The position numbers and the translations under genes were made by a program. Shown in pieces: positions 24,600 to 36,884 of a stretch of 64,000 nucleotides of DNA (within the stretch, counting starts at the first letter, position 1; the number at the start of each line of letters is the position of its first letter). Origin of the DNA: Ceriagrion tenellum (lineage: Eukaryota > Arthropoda > Insecta > Odonata > Coenagrionidae); contig OY720642.1 in assembly GCA_963169105.1 (NCBI GenBank), forward strand, positions 19,338,965 through 19,402,964, in the 5' to 3' direction. The notes beneath the pieces are model-generated. The model made no database searches and was not told the origin of the DNA. It was given only the letters and a program-made list of their open reading frames with translations.

Positions 24600-25902
24600 T
24601 TTTCTTGAGGTCCAGGAGTAATACCTTAAACACAAGAAACAAATTTTGGTCCCTTCTTCATAAGTTTAATGTAAAATGGTAAAATACATTATCAAAGTTC
24701 ATCAATGATGGCAACCTTCTTGAATTCATGTCTAGACTTCAAATCTAACCAAAATGTAAAGTTCACGACCCGCATTTCACGTGACTAACTTGCATTCTTA
24801 TTCGGGTGACAGGAGTGTTTTTTAGAAACTCGTAGTTTAAGGAGGTACATGGCATGAATCCCACTGATTTGTTTCTGTTTGTGCTAACAGAGGTCAGGTG
24901 CGCAATCGGGATACCGCTAATCGTAACAGTGCGACGGTTATAAATCGGAACTAAAACACGATCCTGGCGTAGAGGGTTTCGCGCTTCAAGTTACTTATGA
25001 CGTGAGCAGGTCGTGTCACTAGTTGTTACTGGTTGAGGGGTCGGGTCTAATGAAAACAGATTAGCACATTTTCGTGAAGTTTGTTCGAGTGTTTAAGAGC
25101 TATGACACCGTTATATGGGTCAAGATCATGTTTAAACCAGTGTCGTTGATGATGGTAACATTTTTCAGTTGAGTGAACCGTATTATGGAGTGAACATGAT
25201 TAAGTGCTATTTGGTCGATTAAGTATGAATGTCGTTAAAGGACTCTGGAATAAATAATACTTGATTGACTATTCTTTCCGGAAAAATTCCGGCTATGGAA
25301 AGAATTAATATCATTTAAGATACTTACTCAGGGACCCGACTTCGCGCTGGAAGCTTAGAGATAATTTCAATTGCCCATGCATAACGGTGCCAGCATTTTT
25401 TTCTCCTGATTAAAAGTTTCAACCCTAAATCGTGAGTGAAATTGTTTTGGAAAAGCAAAAAATCAAAGTTCTGCTCTGTTTCCAGTGTTTCTGATTGGAG
25501 TAAAGTAATGGAAATCTAGGGTGCAACTACTCAATTGAATTCAATTTTTTCAACAAACGTGGTGGACCCCATTTTCGACCCTTAAGGCCCTTGGACCTTA
25601 CTAAATTGGCTTATCTTTCCTTTACCTATCATGTTCCTGCGCGCTATATTTAATCGTTATCTTATCATCAGTTCATCCGTTCTGAGGAAACATAGATAGC
25701 GCTGATTTAGTCCCCAACCATGCCTCTTAGCTTTATGACTGTCTTATGGTTTAATAGGTGTATCTTACGTCTCTAACCGTGTGCAAGATTCTAGGTTAGC
25801 GAGGTTTTTCAACATCTGAAGGGTCCCTCTTTGGACCCTTGGAGCCCTGGAGCCTGCTTGGAGCCAATATTCCTATAGCACTCATTAGTATGCACGCTAG
25901 AA
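24600..25902. other. No gene seen
   Basis: AT-rich sequence. A short nested palindrome near 25275-25310 (TTCTTTCC...GGAAAGAA around CCGGAAAAATTCCGG) is the only local structure noted. Confidence 0.35.
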
Positions 25903-25960
25903 TACCTCTGCCCCACACCTCGTGGTGGCTCGCAGGGTATTACGTAGATGTAGATGTAGA
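25903..25960 (+). mobile_element. Short GATGTA-tailed LINE 3' end
   Basis: Only the last ~58 bases of the CR1-group LINE are present: CTGCCCCACACCTCGTGGTG, GCTCGCAGGGTATTAC and the tail GTAGATGTAGATGTAG. Sequence to the left does not match the LINE copies. Confidence 0.7.
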
Positions 25961-26119
25961 ATCGTGCAAAATTTCTTCTCCATTGTTTCTTTAGTTTTCG
26001 AGTCGAGTTTCAAGAATGAGGACATCTCTTCATTTCTATATATTAGTATAGATTACTGCGGCCGGGGCTCTTAATTACATTTTAACCTCCTTTCCTCTTC
26101 TGGAACCACCTGAGGGATA

Positions 26120-26590
26120 AATCTTACTTGCTTACTTACTCCTCGGCGCTACAGCCCTTGTAGGATTTGGCCTCTCCGACGATGTTAGCCCAGACATCAC
26201 GATTCCCGGCATGCGTTCTCCGTCTTCTAATTCCCATCATTCTCAATTCATCCTCTACATCATCCAACCATCTTTTCCGGCGTCTCCCTCTCAATCTTCT
26301 ACCTCCAGGATGACCACGAAATATCTTTTTTCACCATCCTATTTTCAGACATTCTCTCGACATGTCCTAACCACCTTAATCTGTTGCTCTAAATTTCTGT
26401 CCTATGCTAGGATGTTTGTGGAGTTCCTCGAGTTATCTTGTTTCTCCGTATTTTCCACTGTCCACCTTCCTTTTTAGCACCAAAAATCTTTCTGAGTATT
26501 TTCCTTTCCCATCTTTTAAGTAGCTCCTCTTCTGCCATGGCCATGGTCCACATTTCTGAACCATCATTGTCTTTGAGTTTCGTAACGAGG
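26120..26590 (-). mobile_element. LINE C-terminal fragment, minus strand
   Basis: Read on the minus strand the piece encodes WTMAMAEEELLKRWERKILR, then NRLRWLGHVERMSENRMVKK and, after a frameshift, GRRRKRWLDDVEDELRMMGI to SAEE and a TAA at 26136-26138. This order (thumb-region motif, LRWLGHV motif, basic KRWLDDV motif) is the usual end of an RTE/BovB-like reverse transcriptase. Right after the stop is a GTAAGTAAGCAAGTAAG tail. Stops and shifts show it is dead. Confidence 0.85.
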
Positions 26591-26830
26591 TTTTTTACGA
26601 TATAGGGTCGTTAGCCCTATGCTCAACCGCCAACCTGGAGGACCAGAGTACTTCTCTTTGTGTTGCCTATCCCCCTTGACCTGTCCGGCTTGGGTGGCCC
26701 TACCAGGAGCTTACGCTCCCGCCGGCATAGCTCTCAGGTTCACTTAGGCACACAAGCTCCCTCATCACGACAAGATGGAAGTGCTAGCGAGGGAGTGAGG
26801 GATAAATCGGGGTTAGAAAAAGTGCTTTCT
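26591..26830. repeat. Conserved repeat block next to the LINE fragment
   Basis: The GC-richer sequence around GGTCGTTAGCCCTATGCTCA, GACCTGTCCGGCTTGGGTGG and CACACAAGCTCCCTCATCAC is a block I recognise, from memory, as widespread in animal LINE-derived sequences. It adjoins the 5' side of the minus-strand LINE fragment and is probably part of the same insertion. The 94-codon frame on it (26660-26944) is a by-product. Confidence 0.5.
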
Positions 26831-27269
26831 GAGCATAGAAAACTGAAAAGGAAGTCGTTCATGGCAGGGTACACTACACGTGTTCATTCCTCTCTGATTT
26901 CCTCTTCTCTTCCGTCCAATTTATATTCCTTACTTGTACCCTGAGGTGACAATCCTAAGTTTTTCTCTCACTCCATGATTCCCTTCCTCTGCTACGAAAC
27001 CTTCAGCCTGAATCTCAGTCCTTAGTCACCGAATGCTACGTATACATAATGTTTGTGTGTGCTTTTTGCTCATCGTCGTTTTTCTCTTGTTTTTTTTTTT
27101 TGACGACCGTAACATACTTAAAATGCCCGTGTCACTGCTCTTGCAACGCGTGATTCGATACTCTTGCGATGCGTTTTGCCTGCGCAGTCTATTTATATTA
27201 TTAGTTATTCTACAGTCTAACAGTCTATTATTAGTTTTCCCTACTATTCTATTCTAACAGCCTATTATT

Positions 27270-27810
27270 AGTTTTCCTTACTATTATGGAGAGGCGTGTC
27301 ATTTCTTAAGAAAATGTGACTTGATTCCGTGTTCATCCCTGAGTAGCGGTAACTCATGCTGCCCTTCTCTTTTTCTGCTTGATAGTTCAGTGACGCTCGC
27401 CGCTACTATTTGAAATTGAAAGCTTTTTAATGGTCTCACTGCTGTTTTCTGTTTTATATACCTTATCCATTTCTTCCTTTTCAACGCGCTATGACGATCT
27501 TTCTTCCTGACGGTATACTCGTGACAGAAGACTTCGAGATGCCTTTTCTGCTATTTTGTTTTGATTTGTTGAGGAAAATGCTAAAAATACTAGTGTCGCT
27601 TATGGCGCAACTGAGAATGCGTTTTACCTCCCCAGTTTATTTATAGCATTAATTGTCGCTGCGATTACGGAGGCGCGTGTCATTCCGTAAGAAAATGTGT
27701 CTTATTCCGTGTTTATCCTGGAGTAGCGGAAACTTAGTTGCCCTTCTCTTTTTCTGATTGATTGTTTAGTGACGCTCGCCGCTGCTAATTGAAATTAAAA
27801 TCTTTGTAGT
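27270..27810 (+). repeat. Local duplication, ~150-bp units 379 bp apart
   Basis: Unit 1 (about 27270-27430) and unit 2 (about 27650-27810) share GAGGCG(C)GTGTCATT, TAAGAAAATGTG, GCCCTTCTCTTTTTCTG and GTGACGCTCGCCGCT. Weaker similarity reaches left of each unit (ATGCGTTTTGCCTG versus ATGCGTTTTACCTC), so the original duplicated segment may have been ~380 bp. A nearby pair of CTATTATTAGTTTTCC copies sits at 27225-27285. Confidence 0.75.
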
Positions 27811-27819
27811 AAATTACCT

Positions 27820-30180
27820 TTCTTTGAGAATGTCCCCTTCGCATTTGATTCTTGTCTACCTGTCGCTAATGCCCTATGCTTACTGCGTCGTATATTTTTT
27901 TGGCTGTTGTGCTTGTGTTGACGACGTAACTTCACTCTAATGTGAAGTGTCACAACATGTTTACTTGGATTCTGAATTGAAAGCGACTGCAGCTTCTCAT
28001 GCTTCTAATGTGAAATACACTGTAATGAAAAGCAGATTTCCTCAGATCAGATGAGCAATTATACTAGTGAATAAATTGATTCTGTATCCTCCTCAACCCT
28101 GTATTGTTTTTACGCGTGCGTACATGAATCACCTTCCATGAAATAATTGCTGTTCATTTCTGAGGTCACGCTAAGGGGGAGGTTGAATGAGTTGATAATG
28201 AAGTACCAATGCCGTTTTTCTTTTGCCTTCTCTTAAAATCAATGTCCTGTTATCGAAGTTAGTGCTATCCTTCAGCTACTACACCTATGTAGAGGTTCAC
28301 TTATATTCTGTGTGTATCATTTATCGTCTTTAGTTTATTCGAAGTAAATATATAGTTATCAAGTTTGATACCGCGCGATGTCCGGTGGACTCTTTTAGTT
28401 TTTCATCCGGCTAATACGGTATTCCACTAGACCTTACATTGAGCGCATTCCAAATTATTCTTGTGAGTGCTGTGCTGTCGATGTTTTCGTTGCGTGCTCT
28501 TTCGCATAATGATTCTTAAGGGAAAGTATCGTCCCAGAAGGAAGACCCTCCAGAGGGTTGTTACAAATCTCGGAAATGCTTTTTTCCTTTCGCCGCCGTC
28601 AGTACCCATAGCTATAAATGTGTGAATTTCATCCAATACATTAATGATACCGTGGATTCCTGCATAGTTGGTTGTCACATTTTCTGCTGTTGATGCTGTG
28701 ATTACTTGGCTATTTTCAGTGTTAATCGAAATGTCATGGAGAAGTAAGCAATCGTGTTTTTCAATTTTAACTCCTAAGTTATGGTGCATGGACTTAATAT
28801 TGTTGTCGAAATAAAGCAATAGGATAATGGTTCAGGCTTTGTGGTGATCTATTTTGGCGATTAGTGAATGAATGATCACCGTCTAAGGCCTGATATTCTC
28901 CGGCATTATTCTGTGAGGAAATTCTGCCAGGCCTCTTCGGCGTATTCACTTTCACCCCATTCATCTATTGCCGATCAACGTGTTTCGTATCCAATGCATC
29001 GCACCTTATTCATTCGCTGCCACGTATATTCTATTCTCGTCCTATATTTTACATTTTTTCCCCAAAATCCTCCTAGTCGCCGACTTGATACGTTGATGAC
29101 CTAATTGTGAAGTAGAATTTTAGGTTGGTATATTTTTTAAATGTGTAACTACTCAATAATACACGTAAGAAAGGTTTTCAAAGCGACTAGTAGACATAGA
29201 TATTTCTTAAAAACTTACATTTATTTTTCTTAATATGACGTTTGGCAATAAATGATAAGTTTCACCATTCCCACTAGTACGGAGCTTAATACAATCAAGC
29301 AACTTTGTATTGTAATGTATAGACCCCCATGATAAAAATTATATTTCAATTCTATAGAATTACGTCATTGGATTTCCTTCGTAATCTGATTTTTCTCGAT
29401 TTTTAATCTGTCAGAATTTACTTCGCACATTTTCGCGACCATTCCATTTCGAATTCCTTCCTGATTACGTGAAGCATGTTCAATCATCAAATAATACTCA
29501 ATCTCCTCCTGTTCTGACACTCGCTCTATTTCATGTTTCACCGATTAATGAAGTCCACGATATGTTTATATTTGCAATATCAGATTTATTTTATATTAAA
29601 ATGAATTATGAAGTTATTTTCAATGTCTAAATAGATGTATTATCTTCATTGTCTTTAAAGTCAGTATAGGGGAAAAGCGGTTTTAAGAAGCATAATTTTC
29701 CTACTGACCATTTGTTTCGGAAAATCTATCTTTTCCTCAGTTGCGGTAAGAATTACCGCCGTATTGGTACGTCAGTGATAACTCGCAAAAAAGTGGTGTA
29801 TCCATAAATACTGTAGATACTTTATACACCAAATGTTCGTAACATTGTCTTAACTAAAAGTGATGGCAACATTATATTTCAAGCTAGAATGGAACGGGAT
29901 GGAAAGGACAAACATGCCAAGTGAATGACTTGGGCGGATATATGTTGTTTTCTCGTTTCCACGTTTTTCTATTTATAGGAATGTTCTCCTCTTTCGTGAA
30001 ATGGAAAACACTTCTTGAGGGCAAAGTTTAGTCGGACACGCAACACTTCACTCGGCTTGATTTATTAATGCTACCTCCTGCCTATCATGGTGGTTTGCAT
30101 AGTTCGTATGGGATTGTCTTGGATGAATGGTATGACTTCGCATGAAGTGCGATTTCCCCTTTAAATTCTGGGTTAATGAT
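27820..30180. other. No supported gene
   Basis: AT-rich stretch. A 130-codon minus-strand frame (28427-28819) has a fairly balanced composition (starts MLYFDNNIKSMHHNLGVKIE) but no known domain, no flanking splice signals I trust, and a length expected by chance in 64 kb. I leave it uncalled. Confidence 0.3.
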
Positions 30181-30189
30181 CCGAGTAAT

Positions 30190-30830
30190 TGTTTCCACTC
30201 CCCTCGTATTCACCCGCGCCCTTCCCCTACGTCCACTAACACCCTCGAGTTCGCACCGCCGCCCCTACCTGCGCCTGGGTGCGCGCCCTGTGCAAATAAG
30301 AAAACGGGTGACCTGTTTTAACATAATTCGTCGTGTGCGGTTACTTTTTTCACATCTGCAATTTACATTCTGGTAGCACTCCAACTGGTTAAAAGATGAA
30401 GTCGCTCAAGGAGATAATTTAGGATAATGGAAAGTTCTCGGGCGATTGCATTGTGTCCTCGTGGCCTGGCCCTTCAACATTTCCATTTACCCCTCGTCCA
30501 CATCGGGGCTTGTGTACTTCTCCGTCGCCTCGCGCTCGTATCCATTCACTCTCGTCATTCACCCCGTCCGCTTTTATTTCCCGCCTCCGATGTCGTATTC
30601 CCATTTCCTTTTTTCCCTTAAACTCTTGGGAAATGAACGGCGCGGGGTGATGCCTCCGCGATTTAGCACCCGAGCACCGTTCCAGCCATGCGTGAAAGGC
30701 GCCTTCTCTATGTGTAACCGCCTCCTTTCATCGTCTCTCTTCCGCATGCATCGGGGGGCGATCCTCTTCCCCTTCCGAGCGCTGGATGCTTTGAAAGATT
30801 CGCCTTCCCTGTCTCATGAGGCCGCTCAAC
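30190..30830. other. GC-rich block, no supported gene
   Basis: Pyrimidine- and CpG-rich on the + strand, with overlapping frames in all three + frames (longest 130 codons, 30446-30838). The products are Pro/Ser/Arg/Phe-rich and unrecognised. Possible regulatory island. Confidence 0.35.
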
Positions 30831-31095
30831 ATAATTGAGCATGAAAACATTACTTGGCTTAATCTCAGGCTGCAATCACACGTCTCTCCGAACCAACCAG
30901 TAAAAATAGTTCCTTTCTTCAATGCCTCGTCTCGAACAATGGCTCCAATTTTACCCCATGAATCAGTTTTCGTTAAGGAATTAGTAAAATTGCTATTCCT
31001 ATTGCTGCTAAAATCCCCTCTTGAGAAGTTTTAGCTCTTTCTGTTAATGCATTAGCAGTCGTAATTACTTCAACTTTAATAGTGTTGTATAATAA

Positions 31096-31160
31096 ATGTT
31101 GGTGATAACTCACCCCTTGCCACTCACCCTTGAGTTGTGTCGCTGGGTATTATGTAGATG
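31096..31160 (+). mobile_element. Short LINE 3' end, lineage B type
   Basis: GTTGGTGATAACTCACCCCT, TGCCACTCACCC and GGTATTATGTAGATG match the terminal ~65 bases of the long LINE at 50898-53199. Only one and a half GATGTA units remain. Left of it nothing matches the LINE. Confidence 0.65.
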
Positions 31161-31784
31161 ATTATTGTCGTCACACGGAAACCATTACGAAAGGAATTGA
31201 AGTCTTAAATTACTGTTTACTGAGTCATTTCACTTTCTTATCGGTTTTGACTCACGTGCTCCCTCCCAACGTGGGCTCCGATCCGTCACATTGAAGAATT
31301 TATCCTCGTCATGGTGACTGATGGTGAAGAATGGCTGTTCGTGGAATTCCATTGAGATTTACTAAATGAATCAAATTACTTTGTGATTCCACGAACAATA
31401 AGCAGTGTTGATTGAATTAACGTGTTTCTCTACTCTTTATCGTCTTCAAGTTATATTACTCAGTAATTACTTATGATAATACACGCATGGATTATTGGCT
31501 ATTGTTCTGTGGGATATCGAAGTTATGTAATTCATTCTACAAATCGTTTTAATTGCGTGGTCAAGTTAATTACAGAACATGTTAGATGAACGAGCGCTGT
31601 CTCAAGCTATAGCTCTCCTGGCGCATTTAGGGCGCTCTCAGTTTGACTAGCATACTCTAGTTGTGTCAAATGTTGCGTTCTTTAATTATATCCCAATGCT
31701 TTGGTGTGAAATTCCGTTTGTTCTTCTCCGATATTTCTTTCCTCTTCGCCGCTTCCCACCCCTCGCGACGACAAACCCTCGATT
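31161..31784. other. No gene or repeat seen
   Basis: AT-rich sequence without a supported feature. Confidence 0.35.
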
Positions 31785-31788
31785 TTAA

Positions 31789-31903
31789 TAGTTTTATTGA
31801 GAGATTATTTTTCTTAGAATTCAATGAATGTGGCCCCCCATTAAGGAAAAACATCTCGCCTTTCCTCAATACCAGAATATGAGACGAAAAATATGAGCCG
31901 TGG
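31789..31903 (-). mobile_element. TTAA-type element, copy 4, left part
   Basis: Following a TTAA at 31785-31788, AGAATTCAATGAATGTGG and ACATCTCGCCTTTCC match the inverted end of the TTAA element (AGAAATCAATGAATTTGG and ATATCTCACC). A trace of AATACCAG is also shared. The copy stops at 31903 where the TA-flanked element begins, and its remainder resumes at 36885. Confidence 0.6.
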
Positions 31904-32734
31904 TACAGTGGCGGAAAAAATTAACGCAAAACTCATTGGCGTCTGAATGCGGCGTACACGGGAACTAATTGAAATCGCTTTTCCTTCGACAACTTGACAA
32001 CAATGAGAGAGCATATGGAAACCGGGAATATTCAAACTCTCTATGAATGGATATCGATTTTGTAAACAGTCATACTAATAAGGTTTACATTCGCGAGATC
32101 GTCTAGGAGTAATAAACGTGATGAGCTTGCTTCGATCCGCACTCAGTCGAGGTTCTGAAGTCGTGGTTGATTATGTAGTGTTGCTTACCATATTTTTTTT
32201 TAGAGCTTTGGACCGTTTAAAAAAAATTTCTTGATTGAAACTTAAGAAACAATACGATGAAAGCATTATTTTTTGGGACGTAAAAATTTTTTATTCTCCA
32301 GATCAAATTCACTTACAATAAAACATATTTCCGCGTGCAGGAAATAGCTGTGGATGAACATCGTTTGAATAGGCCTCAAACTACTTCCGAGAAATATGAT
32401 GCATTACAATTAACATTTTGGCGTAATATCCTGTGAATTTGAAGTTAAAGAATGGGAAATCTGGTTGAATAGAATGGTTTCTATGTGGTGGAAATTTTTC
32501 TTTAAGAAGTATTTCCAATACCTTAAAACCCTACGTAAGTTTCCGCCCTCGTGTATACAGGCCGTCTCAAACACTGAAATTTATAAATCCCTCTTAACGT
32601 ATTATTATTTACTTTCTGAAAACTACTTTCAAAAATCCAGAACATTTTATTTGGTCCAGTTTTCAAAGGAAACATTAGAATTCCCTTTTTTCGTTGAGTA
32701 GTAAGAACCACTGGACGCGGATTCCTCTTGATCG

Positions 32735-32860
32735 ATGAAGTAGCCTAGAAGGAGAGCGTTCGTCTGCGGCCAAGAATGCCTGGGGTTCAAATCCTGGCGT
32801 GGCGTCTTTTGTGCCTTTATAATTAATCTACGCGATGTGACTTTATTGCAGCCAAAACTT
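32735..32860 (+). mobile_element. tRNA-derived SINE-like sequence
   Basis: Box A TAGCCTAGAAGG (32751-32762) and box B GGTTCAAATCC (32784-32794) are spaced as in a tRNA, and AGAGCGTTCGTCTGCGGCCA resembles a tRNA D-to-anticodon region. No acceptor stem closes it, and it is followed by unrelated sequence, so it is a SINE head rather than a tRNA gene. It lies inside the 4,979-bp TA element. The 3' limit is uncertain. Confidence 0.55.
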
Positions 32861-34234
32861 CGCAGGAATCCGCGGAAGGCCCAGGGAATGGATATTGACC
32901 TCAACCATGAGTGTGTGAGTTTTACACATATTCGGGCTTTGTAAAAGAATCAGAGCGGTCTCCTTGGTCGTCGAATGAGATGTTTACTTCCCATTCTCGG
33001 GTACTCGGCCCCACTTGATGTCTTTGTCCTGTCTGTCGTATGATTCTAATATCCACTCATTCGCCAATTCAACACTCAATGAAAAGCTATTCATGAAGGA
33101 GGGAATAGACCGGATCTCTGATTCTGTCAGTTGCTCGATTTAGTGAACTTACTTGATGCTACATTCACCTTTAAATTACTTTGAAATGATTTAGTAAAGA
33201 GGGCAATTACTTTTATTAGGAATTAGAGTTTGGTTCTATCTGCCGAACTTGTAAATACCGATTACTTATCTCAGTGAGAGACCAAACAAGTGTGGAATGT
33301 TCTTCAAAACACCTCTAAAACGGTATTTGAAGCTTTCCCAGCATTGTTTTCTAGGTTTGCTATGAGCAATACATTAACCGTGTAGTTCAACATTTCAACT
33401 TATAGGATGGAGGATAATACTTAGAGGATAAGGTAAATTAATGTATCACTTAAATACCTTTTGACATATTCGCAGTGAAAAATGTTTGGCTAAAATCACG
33501 CAGTTTAATTTTATGAGGAGCATTTTTATACCCATACGTAAGTAATACTCCGACAAAAATGCATCGCGTATCTTCCCCTGTGAAAGTGATAAAATACTAA
33601 AAATCATCTTTTCATGTAGTGACTAAGCAGTGATTATATATTTTCCCTGTGGTCATTTGTATACTCCTCATAAATCCGCAGAGTAGTCAATGGAGTGCAA
33701 ATTAGGAATGTGCACCATCAAAGATTATGCGATTGCTACGTTCCTAAAGAAACTATTCCTCTTCAAATGTGTCGTAATATTATTGCTTCAATGGAAGTTA
33801 AAGTTGTGAGTGGCCCCACATGAAGATATTAACAGACTTTTTACAGGGTCATAAATTTCATCTCTTAGTGGTAATGTATTTTAACGGATGTTGAAAAGGG
33901 ACACTATAATGCTTTATTTGGAGCGAGTGGAAAAGGTTAAAATGTACGCGTAATTCTCTTAATTTGAGTTACGTGTGCACATGATCACAGCAATTGATCA
34001 TCGAGAAATATGCTGGTATTTACATAAAGAATGTGGATGTTTATTAACCTTATAATCAATCCATCCCCCTCCATTCTCGATTTCCTGACATTGTGACGAT
34101 CTTTGTGACATAGAGTTTTCCACATTTTGGTATCATCTTACTGGGTTCATTTCCCAATCTTCCCCCACGATTTTCCTCCTTGCATCTTAATTTGGGGTTG
34201 TTTCGTTGGAGGTGGTCGAAAAGCGTTTGTTTCT

Positions 34235-34263
34235 CGCATTTTTCTCATAATGAGAAAAATGCG
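34235..34263. repeat. 29-bp perfect palindrome
   Basis: Two exact 14-base arms, CGCATTTTTCTCAT and ATGAGAAAAATGCG, flank a single A. It lies inside the 4,979-bp TA element. Confidence 0.95.
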
Positions 34264-36884
34264 CTCCGTGTAGCCCGTTCCGTCTATGTTACATGATTTG
34301 TTTTTAACCTCGTATCTCCTCGAATTTTGACATTTGTGAACTCGTAAGTATTCCTAGTTGCGGGTGAAAAATGAATATTGATAAACATTTGATTAAACAT
34401 AGTTCTTATTATAGTGGACATGAATTTAATGAATTTGTTTGATAGTAGTAAGAAATAGGTTTTTATTTTTAAACACCAAATAAAAGTTCAGTGGGTGAAA
34501 GTCGAAGGCGCAACACCTCTTCGGGTAATTTTTCGACAGATGTTTTTGCCTTCTACAAACCTACTATCCGATTCCTCCGCCTGGGAGAAAAATTAGGCAT
34601 ACTTAAAGGCTAATGAGATATTTTTTTCCTCAAAGAATTTTGGGAGAGGCTGCTAAAACTTTGAACAACATCTCAACTTGCGCTGTCCGCTTGTTCGTCT
34701 ATCGACGCTCGTCTCAATGAAGTAGTCGTCAGTAAACCTTGGCCAAGTTCCGGGTGGTGATGGTCGGGGTGGTTTGTTGTTGTGAATAACGCACAGGTTT
34801 CAAATACTTGCTGCACCAGAAAGAAAAGGCTCGTCGCGCATCGAAAAAATCGGAAGCCCCCGTCGAATACTTTTAAGGGCGTAAGAGAAGTCAAATACCA
34901 CTTCTTTCCTGTGAGTAAAACGCCTGGCGTCCGAAACATTATCTATGGCAGAAAAGGTATCGCCCGCAACACAAGGGGAAAGTAAGCTCTTATTAAAGGC
35001 ATACTATTTCTCAAATCATACATTCCGATTTTGAATGGATTAGTATTGGTGGAGCTTTGTATCGACACGGGGAAACCTCTAGGAATCCTCAAGAGTCCTC
35101 CAAGATTGCTCGTTGCTTTAACTCAGACTTAAGATAGCTGGCCTCCAAATCCACGCATGATGGGAACTAATGGCGTTTGATTGGAATGGTCTGGGCTGAT
35201 GAGGTGAAATCCGAGAACTACTTCTTGCTGTTTGTATTCCCGGGAGAGTAGTATGCTTTTTCCTATCCTTTAGTTATTTTAAACGTTCGTAAACAATACC
35301 ACCACTCATTTTAAAAGTAACTTAGTTCACAGTAACGCATACGGACGCAAATAAATTCACCGAAAGGATACGAAACATCATCATACATTGGCCTTGACAT
35401 AAGACAGCTCAGTAGTTGTTACTGGGTTGAAAACCTGAATCGCAATCATGGTTCTTAATAATAACTTTGTTCGAGTACACTCATGATTTCGAAAACGTGA
35501 TCGTCATCAAGAAATATCGGGTGCTACATAGCAGTGGAGTGCGCTCCCAGGACTTTGAGCATTGCCCTACCAATGCGGCTTGCCTTTTGGATGACAATAA
35601 AGACCATAAGAAGAAAAGAACCGTATCACACCCCTGGTCGAGACATTTGTGAGTTTTTCATTCAATTTCTGGTCAAGCAAAATTATTTTTATTCGGCAAA
35701 TTTTATCTCTTTTGTATTTAAAAAATTTCATATTATCAGCTAGTTATTGCAGCTACATATTACATTCATTTATATCGCCAATATGAGGAAATTTATATAA
35801 AAACTAATTTGCGTTCATTAAAAATCGAACACGGACCAGTCTTTAGCTTGCCAAATACATCTGACAGCTACAATATTAACGTTACCTATTAATTTATTTC
35901 ATTAATGATATTCTACTCCAAACTGAAGTCTTTTAAAAGGCTTTTTGTTAATTTCATACGTGCGATGAACTTATAGCTCAGCATATAAGATATTATGCAA
36001 TCATCCATATGTTATCCATAACTACACCTAATTTGGGTAAACTTTTCTGAATGTTTATTCGTATATCCTGCATTTACTAGATAAAGCTTAACAGTGGACA
36101 GCTCGTCACCAAGCTTCCTGTGATAAGATGAAAGAAATATCGGGAAAATATGCCTAGATTATTCGATATCGATGCGAGCACATTTATTTTTATTTCGTAA
36201 AACTATATACATTTACGTATGTTTTCATAGTTTAATCCCATTCTGACGAACTAAAGACGGATTTATATTGGGTCAAGAACGATTCATTAATAAATATCCG
36301 TTTTGAATTTAATAAATATCCGTTAAAGTAACTTCGTCAATCTACAAATAGAAAATCATGAAAAATTACGTCAGGTAGACTATACTTACTATAATTTAAT
36401 CTTTTTTCTATCGACATTTGGTACGGATAAATCTCGATTTATACCATTTCGGTGAAACAGACGCAGTACGCGTCATTCAAAAAGATCCTCGGAAAGTCGA
36501 CCACAATAAACATCCCTTGGTGGTAGAAGATGAAGATTTTTAGCATATAGTGTACTGAATTGGGTGGGATAGTGAATATTTTTTATAATGAGTCTTTCTG
36601 TATAAATGATATCATTCGACGTAAGATCCATGCTGAAACAAACACAGCGATGCACCGCGACTGAATGTGCGAATAATATGAGACGAAAGCTCAAAAATGA
36701 GGCGATTGATGACTAAGTTCTAAGCTCCGACAGGTGTGAGTTCCATTTCGGATTTCAAATATATGCGGTAGACGATGTTTTCCTCAGTGTTGCCAGTCTT
36801 TGGAGTGTGTACTGCTCCTCGAAATTCCCGAAAATGCCGCATTCTGGCGCGCGAAAAATTTTGCGTTAATTTCTTCCGCCACTG

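Larger units (their letters stand above)
31906..36884. mobile_element. 4,979-bp TIR element inserted at TA, no transposase seen
   Basis: The left end reads CAGTGGCGGAAAAAATTAAC and the right end, reverse-complemented, CAGTGGCGGAAGAAATTAAC. The inverted match continues for about 66 bases (shared GAATGCGGC and CGGGAA further in). TA flanks both sides (31904-31905 and 36885-36886). The outer flanks are the two halves of one TTAA-type element, which shows this is a single insertion. TA target and a CAGTGGCGG tip fit the Tc1/mariner superfamily, but 5 kb is long for it and I see no DDE transposase motif on either strand. It holds a SINE at 32735 and a palindrome at 34235; otherwise it is AT-rich with short frames. 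Confidence 0.7.

Noticed and set aside
26660..26944. 94-codon + strand frame as a gene
   Set aside because: Runs over a repeat block linked to the adjacent minus-strand LINE; the peptide is a by-product.
28427..28819. 130-codon minus-strand open frame with balanced composition
   Set aside because: Length is within chance for 64 kb in six frames, and there is no domain, promoter or splice context.
31378..31410. CCACGAACAATAAGCAG resembling the LINE C-terminal region
   Set aside because: Only ~15 bases match and no flanking similarity follows.
32647..32904. 85-codon minus-strand frame as a gene
   Set aside because: The readable part (RQDLNPRHSWPQTNALLLGY) is the reverse translation of a tRNA-derived SINE head.
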